The notes below the pieces were generated by a model that did not search any database, had not been told where the DNA came from, and saw only the letters and a list, made by a program, of their open reading frames with translations. The position numbers were made by a program, and so were the translations under genes. 9,271 nt of DNA from positions 1-9,271 of the forward strand of contig CBDUCL010000112.1 of NCBI GenBank assembly GCA_965365625.1, written 5' to 3'. Origin of the DNA: CAVWCW01 sp965365625. GTDB taxonomy: Bacteria > Pseudomonadota > Gammaproteobacteria > Chromatiales > Chromatiaceae. This document shows positions 4,357 to 9,271 of this stretch, piece after piece. The number at the start of each line of letters is the position of its first letter. Position 1 is the first letter of the stretch.

Positions 4357-7091
4357 TGGTCCGGTTCCTGCGCCGCTGGGGCATCCGCTCCCGCCTGCTG
4401 CTGGTGGCGGCAATCCCAGTAACCATGGTTACCCTGGTCTTGGGCGGGTTCTCCACTTGGAGCCGGCTGCAGGATAACCAGCGTTTTCTGTTCGAGCTGG
4501 GGCGATCCCAGGTCGCGCATCTTGCCGCCATGGCAGGCTTCCCCCTCTACAGCGGCGACCTCCCGACTTTGGAGCGGGAACTGCAACAGGTGGTGAGCCT
4601 GACCGGGGTGCAGATGGCGGCGGTGTTGGATGCCGACCTGCGTCTGCTGGCCCTGGCTGGCGAGAAGCCGCGCCCATTGCGGCTGCCCCGGGGCGCGGTC
4701 AGCGGCGAGCCTCTGCAGTCGGGCTCGCCGCTGTTGATATTCTCCCTGCCGGTCCGCGCGGAGGTCCTGGAGGCCGAGCCCGAGCCGCTATCGCCTGAAA
4801 CCGGCCACCCGGCCCAGGGGGAGGTCCTGGGCTGGGTCTACCTGGGGCTCGATCGCCACAGCCTGGCGGCCCGCGAGCGTGCCATCCTGCTCACCAGCCT
4901 CGGCGTTGCCGCGGTCGTGCTCAGCCTCAGCATCCTGTTGGCTCTCGGCATTTCCAGCAGTGTCTCGGTCCCGGTGCGGCGCCTCACCGATACCCTGTTG
5001 AGGCTGCGCCGGGGTGAGCTGGACGTGGTGGTGCCCGAGGACTCCGGCGGCGAATTGGGCACCCTGGAGGCCGGCTTCAACCGCCTGGCTGCCACCGTCG
5101 CCGAGTCCCAGCGTGCCTTGCAGGGCCAGGCGGACCAGGCCACCGCCGATTTGCAGCAGGCCCTGGACATTTTGGAACGGCGTAACCGGGAGCTGCAGCA
5201 GGCGCACCGCCAGGCGCTGGCGGCGGACCGGGCCAAGAGCGAGTTCCTGGCCCGCATGAGCCACGAAATCCGAACCCCGATCAATGCGGTTGTCGGTTTC
5301 ACCGACCTGATGCAGAAGAGCAATGACCCCGAGGAACGGGCCGAGTTTGCCGATACCGCACAGCGGGCGGCGGGCAGCCTGCTGGCGGTTATCGACGGTA
5401 TCCTGGCGTTTTCCAAGCTGGAGAGCGGCCAGGTGGAGCTGGAGCAGGTGCCCTTCGACCTGGGGCAAACATTGGAGGACGTGGTCGCCATATTTGCCCC
5501 GGCGGCTCAGGACAAGGGGCTGGAGCTGGTGCTACTGATGGAGGCGGACCTGCCGGCACGGCTGCGCGGAGACCCCAAGGCGTTGACCGAGATCCTAATG
5601 AACCTGCTCAGCAATGCGGTCAAATTCACCAGCGAGGGTGAGATTCTGGTGCGGGCGGGGCAAGGCCCGGGCGGAGATGGGGTGGAGATCAGCGTTGCCG
5701 ACAGCGGCATCGGCATCAGCGCGGATGCAAAGCAGCGGCTGTTCAATCCCTTTGTGCAGGCCGATACCTCGATCCGCCGCCGTTTCGGCGGCACCGGTCT
5801 CGGGCTGGTGATCTGCCAGCGCCTGGCTCGGCTGCTAGGCGGCGAGATCGAGATCGAGGACCAGCACCCGCGAGGCACCAGATTCCAGGTGCGGTTGCCC
5901 CTGCCGGCGGTTGACGCGGAGTCCAACGAGTCGCCGGAGCGGCCCCTGGACGGTTGCCTGACCCTGCTCTACGACGCCCATCCCCAGTCCCGCCGAGCCC
6001 TACGCAAGCAGCTGCTTTTCCTTGGTGCAGAGCTGTTTCAGACCGGCGACTGGGCCCGCTTCGAGGCGTTGCTACAGGAGCGGCGCGAGCGAGGCCCCCG
6101 GTTCCGGCTGCTGGTGCTCGGTCTGGGCCGGCGCGAACTGGTCGAGGGCGGACTGAGTAGGCTGGTGTCGCGACTGCGGGCCTGGCACTCGGGGCCGTTG
6201 CTGGTGTTGGCCAGCGCCGCCCCCGGTTATGCGCCGCCGTCGTTGGTTAGGGGGCGCGGTGTATTGTGCCGAAGCAAACCGATCCGGCGTCGCCTGTTGC
6301 GCGACAGCCTGGCGAAGCTGTTGGGTGGGGCTCCGGTGGCCGCGGAACCGGAAACGGAGCCGGCGAAAGCGCCGCCGCAGTTCCCGGGTTGCCGGGTGCT
6401 GGTGGCCGAGGATCACCGATTCAACCGGGCGCTGATGCAAAGCCTGCTTGCCCCCCTGGGCTGCGAGTTGGCGCTGGCGGAGGACGGACGCGAAGCCTTG
6501 CGGCTGGCTGCCGCTCGGCGCTTCGAGTTGATCCTGATGGACCTGCACATGCCGGAGCTGGACGGCCTGGCGGCAGCGCGGGAGATCCGAGCCGGTGCCG
6601 GTCTCAATCGGCGGACGCCTATCGTCGCCGTCACCGCGGACTTGCTGGCGGACAAGATCGCGAACGCTGCCGGCATCGACGATCTGGTGTTCAAGCCAGT
6701 ATCCCAGGAGCAGCTGGTCCGGGTGCTGGAGCGCTGGGCCTGTGCCTCCGCGACGGCCCAGCCGCCGGCGGCTCCACGACCGGCGCAGGCGGATCTACAG
6801 CGCCGGCTCTTCCCAGAGCTGGTGGACTTGGTGGAGCGACTGCGCCAGTGCCTGGCCCTGGGAGACTTGGAAGCGCTTCGCGAGGAGGCGCACCAATTGG
6901 CGGGGCTTTGCGGCTACTTCGAGTTGCGCACCCTGGAGGTGGCGGCCCGCGGCCTGAATCGCCTGGCGGCCGAGGGTGCCAGCCCCGCGGATTTGCGTCT
7001 GGGTCTGGAGCGGGTGAGCGCTTTGCTGGGTCGAGCGGTGGACGGCGCGCCGGCGCCGCAGCCGGAGCCCGGAAACTCGGAAAAGCCATGA
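4356..7091 (+). CDS. BarA/GacS-like hybrid sensor histidine kinase
   Basis: The 911-aa inner-membrane protein has, in order: TM1 (about 13-33), a periplasmic segment (35-175) resembling the sCache domain of BarA, TM2 (177-203), HAMP (203-250), coiled coil (250-292), HisKA with H303 in SHEIRTPIN, HATPase with N420 (NLLSNAVKFT), DSGIGIS (449-455) and GGTGLGL (478-484), a degenerate receiver (about 533-657), a true receiver (679-793; E685, D686, D729, T760, K780) and an HPt domain with H846 in EEAHQLAG. Length and order match E. coli BarA. The predicted relay is H303 to D729 to H846 to the response regulator encoded upstream. ATG 4356 overlaps the preceding TGA (4354-4356), with GGGGGAGGT at 4342-4350 as ribosome-binding site. 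A TTG one codon earlier gives the same frame and is less likely. Domain calls are firm; pairing with the neighbouring regulator is inferred from context. Confidence 0.95.
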   Translation: MVRFLRRWGIRSRLLLVAAIPVTMVTLVLGGFSTWSRLQDNQRFLFELGRSQVAHLAAMAGFPLYSGDLPTLERELQQVVSLTGVQMAAVLDADLRLLALAGEKPRPLRLPRGAVSGEPLQSGSPLLIFSLPVRAEVLEAEPEPLSPETGHPAQGEVLGWVYLGLDRHSLAARERAILLTSLGVAAVVLSLSILLALGISSSVSVPVRRLTDTLLRLRRGELDVVVPEDSGGELGTLEAGFNRLAATVAESQRALQGQADQATADLQQALDILERRNRELQQAHRQALAADRAKSEFLARMSHEIRTPINAVVGFTDLMQKSNDPEERAEFADTAQRAAGSLLAVIDGILAFSKLESGQVELEQVPFDLGQTLEDVVAIFAPAAQDKGLELVLLMEADLPARLRGDPKALTEILMNLLSNAVKFTSEGEILVRAGQGPGGDGVEISVADSGIGISADAKQRLFNPFVQADTSIRRRFGGTGLGLVICQRLARLLGGEIEIEDQHPRGTRFQVRLPLPAVDAESNESPERPLDGCLTLLYDAHPQSRRALRKQLLFLGAELFQTGDWARFEALLQERRERGPRFRLLVLGLGRRELVEGGLSRLVSRLRAWHSGPLLVLASAAPGYAPPSLVRGRGVLCRSKPIRRRLLRDSLAKLLGGAPVAAEPETEPAKAPPQFPGCRVLVAEDHRFNRALMQSLLAPLGCELALAEDGREALRLAAARRFELILMDLHMPELDGLAAAREIRAGAGLNRRTPIVAVTADLLADKIANAAGIDDLVFKPVSQEQLVRVLERWACASATAQPPAAPRPAQADLQRRLFPELVDLVERLRQCLALGDLEALREEAHQLAGLCGYFELRTLEVAARGLNRLAAEGASPADLRLGLERVSALLGRAVDGAPAPQPEPGNSEKP

Positions 7092-7092
7092 A

Positions 7093-7129
7093 CCTGGCCT
7101 TTGCGGGCCAGGCCGGCGGGAGCCTGGCC
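7093..7129 (+). promoter_or_regulatory. Mutually exclusive hairpins between kinase and receptor genes
   Basis: CCTGGCC (7093-7099) pairs perfectly with GGCCAGG (7106-7112), giving a 7-bp stem and 6-nt loop. The same middle segment, GGCCAGGC (7106-7113), pairs perfectly with GCCTGGCC (7122-7129), giving an 8-bp stem and 8-nt loop. Only one can form at a time, the layout of an attenuator or RNA switch, but there is no T-tract. The first hairpin begins immediately after the kinase stop codon. It could adjust receptor mRNA level relative to the kinase by processing or stabilisation, or be a Rho-related site. Confidence 0.45.
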
Positions 7130-7184
7130 TCTGGTTCCCGGGTCAGGTCGGGTCGGTTACGACTAGTTGCAACGGAGAACATCG

Positions 7185-9224
7185 ATGATGCGATCGGGAA
7201 ACCAGCCTCGAATCGTAACTCCCTGGCTAGGGGGACTGCTGGCCTGTTGCCTGGGGGGCGGCGAGGCCCTGTCGGCGGAACAACTCATGACCGAGGCCGA
7301 GTTCTTCGGCGAACTGCCTGTGGTAGTTTCCGCCACCCGCCTCAGCCAGCCCCGCAACGAGACCCCGGCGGCGGTCACGGTAATCGATCGCGAGCTGATC
7401 GAGGCCTCCGGCGCCATCGAGTTCGTGGATCTGCTGCGGCTGGTGCCGGGGTTTCAGGTGGCGGCCTTCAATGGCAATCTGTCGGTGCTCAGCGCCCATG
7501 GCACCGGCGCCCCCTGGTTTGCCCGCGTGCAGGTGCTGGTCGACGGCCAGTCGAACTACCATACCGCCTTTTCCGGCTTGGAGTGGGCCCATCTCGGGGT
7601 GGCGCTGGAGGACATCGAGCGCATCGAGGTAGTGCGGGGCGGCAATATTCCGAGTTACGGGGCGAACGCGGTTCAGGGCACCATCAATATCATCACCCGC
7701 CACCCGGCGGAGACCCAGGGCCTGAGCGCTCAGGCCACCGTTGGCAGCCGGGATACCGGCAACGGTTTCCTGCGCTATGGTGGGCGGGCTGGGGTGATGG
7801 ACTACCGGCTGTCCGCCGAATATCGCGAAAACGACGGCTTCCCGGGCGCAAACGACCATACCCGCCTGCACGGCCTTGGTTTCCGCGGTATCGCCAACCC
7901 CAGCGAGCGAGACGAACTGGACATCCATCTCGGTTTTCAGGACAGCCGCTTCGGGGTGCAGATGCACTTTCCTTACGAGTTCGGAGACCGGGAGCTGCGC
8001 ACCGACTATCAGTTCCTGCGCTGGACCCGCTCCCTGGACCAGGATCAGGCCTTTTTCTTGCAGTTCTCCCGCGACCACTACGACTCCGACGAAGACAGCC
8101 GGTTGCTGGTGTCCGACTGGTTCGGGGTTGACCCCACGCTGGTGCCCTCGATAACCGGTGGCGAGCCGGATCAGTATTTTTCCTTCAATCACTTCAATGT
8201 CGAGGGCGACCGCTACAACTTGGAACTGCAGCACGACTTGCGGCCCCGCGATGACCTGCGCCTGGCCTGGGGTGCCGGTTACCGCTGGGACCGCTGGTGG
8301 AGCCAGCTGCTGGACCGGGATGACCGGGTGAGCGGCTACAGCGGGCGCCTGTTCGGAACGCTCGAGTGGCGGCCCTGGGAGCAACTGGTGGTCAACCTGG
8401 GGGCGATGTGGGAGCAGACCCGGCTCACTGGCAGCACCCTCTCGCCGCGGCTCGGCCTGAACTACCACCTGAATCCGCAGCAGACGCTTCGCGTCGCTAT
8501 TAGCCGGGCCCACAAGAGCCCGTCGCTGCACGAGGAGTATTGGCGGACCATGCTGCGCCTGGACAATGGCGACCCGCTGTATCTGTGGATGGAATCCGAG
8601 GGCGACCTGGATCCAGAGGTGCGGGACCTGGTGGAGATCGGCTACCAGGGCAACTGGTTCGACGGCGGGCTGCAGTTGGACCTGCGCCTCTATCACGAAA
8701 CGATCCGAGACGCGGTCATCTACGGCCTCGACCTGGAGTGCCCCCAGCCACTGGTGCCCGGTCTTTGCTATCGGGTCGGCAACCTGATGTCCTATGACGC
8801 CAACGGCCTGGAGCTGGAGCTGGCGTATCGCCCCTGGTCCCGGGGCCTGGCACGCCTGAGCTACGCCTATGCGGATCTGGACGGCGATGCCGCCTACTCA
8901 GTGCGTCCGCCCCAGGATTACGGCCTTGCCCGCACCGCACCGCGACACTCCGGCAGCCTGCTGCTGCAGCAGGGCTTTGGGGCCGGTTGGCAGGCCAGCC
9001 TGGTTTGGTACCACCAGGGCGAGACCGACTGGTATGTAGACGGCGACCGGGTGCCGGGCTACGACCGGGTCGACCTGCGCCTGGCGCGCGAGATCCGCCT
9101 GCCGAAGGCGGACGCCACCCTCGAGCTGCTGGTCCACAACCTGGGCGACGAATACCTCGAGTTCGCCGAGCGCAACCGCTTCGGCACCCGGGGATTCCTG
9201 CGCTTGGGTGTTCGCTTCCGTTGA
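7185..9224 (+). CDS. TonB-dependent outer-membrane receptor
   Basis: The 679-aa protein starts at ATG 7185, 7 nt after GGAG (7174-7177); in-frame TTG 7167 and ATG 7188 are alternatives. A signal peptide ends near ALSA/EQ (31). ELPVVVSATR (43-52) is a likely TonB box. The plug (about 58-172) contains TPAAVTVIDRELIEASGA, VLVDGQ (117-122), IERIEVVRGG (144-153) and YGANAVQGTINIIT (158-171). The rest is a 22-strand-type barrel, with LSPRLGLNYHLNP (419-431) and SRAHKSPSLHEEYW (440-453), both common in this superfamily. Cys519 and Cys528 could form a disulfide in an outer loop. The last residues are GVRFR, so the usual terminal aromatic is penultimate. Such receptors take up siderophores, haem, cobalamin, metals or sugars using TonB energy; the ligand here is unknown. 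The position behind the binding-protein and kinase genes suggests that the system controls or senses its cargo. Confidence 0.93.
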   Translation: MMRSGNQPRIVTPWLGGLLACCLGGGEALSAEQLMTEAEFFGELPVVVSATRLSQPRNETPAAVTVIDRELIEASGAIEFVDLLRLVPGFQVAAFNGNLSVLSAHGTGAPWFARVQVLVDGQSNYHTAFSGLEWAHLGVALEDIERIEVVRGGNIPSYGANAVQGTINIITRHPAETQGLSAQATVGSRDTGNGFLRYGGRAGVMDYRLSAEYRENDGFPGANDHTRLHGLGFRGIANPSERDELDIHLGFQDSRFGVQMHFPYEFGDRELRTDYQFLRWTRSLDQDQAFFLQFSRDHYDSDEDSRLLVSDWFGVDPTLVPSITGGEPDQYFSFNHFNVEGDRYNLELQHDLRPRDDLRLAWGAGYRWDRWWSQLLDRDDRVSGYSGRLFGTLEWRPWEQLVVNLGAMWEQTRLTGSTLSPRLGLNYHLNPQQTLRVAISRAHKSPSLHEEYWRTMLRLDNGDPLYLWMESEGDLDPEVRDLVEIGYQGNWFDGGLQLDLRLYHETIRDAVIYGLDLECPQPLVPGLCYRVGNLMSYDANGLELELAYRPWSRGLARLSYAYADLDGDAAYSVRPPQDYGLARTAPRHSGSLLLQQGFGAGWQASLVWYHQGETDWYVDGDRVPGYDRVDLRLAREIRLPKADATLELLVHNLGDEYLEFAERNRFGTRGFLRLGVRFR

Positions 9225-9234
9225 GCCGGGTCCG

Positions 9235-9269
9235 CCGGTCTGGGGGAACGCCGTCGCGGCGGGGACCGG
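9235..9269 (+). terminator. Nested stem-loop after the receptor gene, possible terminator cut by the window end
   Basis: CCGGTC (9235-9240) pairs with GACCGG (9264-9269), enclosing a second hairpin CGCCG-TCG-CGGCG (9249-9261). It begins 11 bp after the receptor stop codon, the right place for the end of the operon. Only two bases follow in the window, so a T-tract can be neither seen nor excluded. Confidence 0.4.
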
Positions 9270-9271
9270 TG

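Noticed and set aside
7236..7250. Lipobox-like LLAC in the receptor signal peptide
   Set aside because: TonB-dependent receptors are not normally lipoproteins, the motif is imperfect, and a normal signal-peptidase site (ALSA/EQ) follows ten residues later.
6266..8131. A 621-codon plus-strand open frame crossing from the kinase into the receptor gene
   Set aside because: It is out of frame with both recognised genes, is dominated by Gly, Arg, Ala and Pro, shows no domain, and arises from the scarcity of stop codons in GC-rich DNA.
7227..8696. A 489-codon minus-strand open frame antisense to the receptor gene
   Set aside because: It lies wholly opposite a well-recognised TonB-dependent receptor, is rich in Gln, His, Val and Ala as antisense frames are, and has no recognisable motif.
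1..9271. Mobile elements, CRISPR arrays, tRNA or rRNA genes
   Set aside because: I looked for transposase or integrase motifs, long terminal repeats, regularly spaced repeats and tRNA-like folds and found none.

Overview
The window is GC-rich and densely coded. Protein resemblances (a YjjV-like TatD hydrolase, a BarA/GacS-like tripartite kinase, a TonB-dependent receptor, an AmmeMemoRadiSam enzyme) point to a gammaproteobacterium, perhaps of the purple-sulfur or sulfur-oxidising kind. That taxonomic guess is inference. I see no tRNA, rRNA, CRISPR array, insertion sequence or phage gene.

Left part (1-1655). The 5' end of an AmmeMemoRadiSam radical SAM gene (amrS) runs leftward off the window. 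Divergent from it, with only 27 bp between the start codons, lies a two-gene unit: an exported L,D-transpeptidase-fold (YkuD) enzyme, followed 17 bp later by a YjjV-type TatD metal-dependent hydrolase.

Middle part (1656-2675). About 510 bp contain no convincing protein gene. This stretch holds three TGTCA motifs spaced about two helical turns apart, a weak terminator-like hairpin and several small inverted repeats, two of which present GGA in the loop. Next comes a leftward gene for a small exported protein of unknown function (109 aa). It is divergent from the regulatory operon to its right, across a 176-bp spacer that holds a perfect TATAAT box.

Right part (2676-9224). Four rightward genes form what looks like one signalling and uptake operon: a NarL/LuxR-type response regulator (221 aa), a periplasmic binding protein of the ABC_sub_bind type with no ABC permease or ATPase beside it (330 aa), a BarA-like hybrid histidine kinase (911 aa; sCache-like sensor, HAMP, HisKA, HATPase, degenerate receiver, receiver, HPt) and a TonB-dependent outer-membrane receptor (679 aa). 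The binding-protein and kinase genes overlap as TGATG, so they are probably translationally coupled. The kinase and receptor genes are separated by 93 bp carrying two mutually exclusive GC-rich hairpins.

Working model (inference): the receptor brings a ligand into the periplasm, the solitary binding protein captures it and presents it to the kinase, and a His-Asp-His-Asp relay reaches the response regulator, which controls this locus and perhaps the neighbouring small-protein gene or an RNA from the 1.8-2.1 kb gap. The ligand cannot be read from the sequence.
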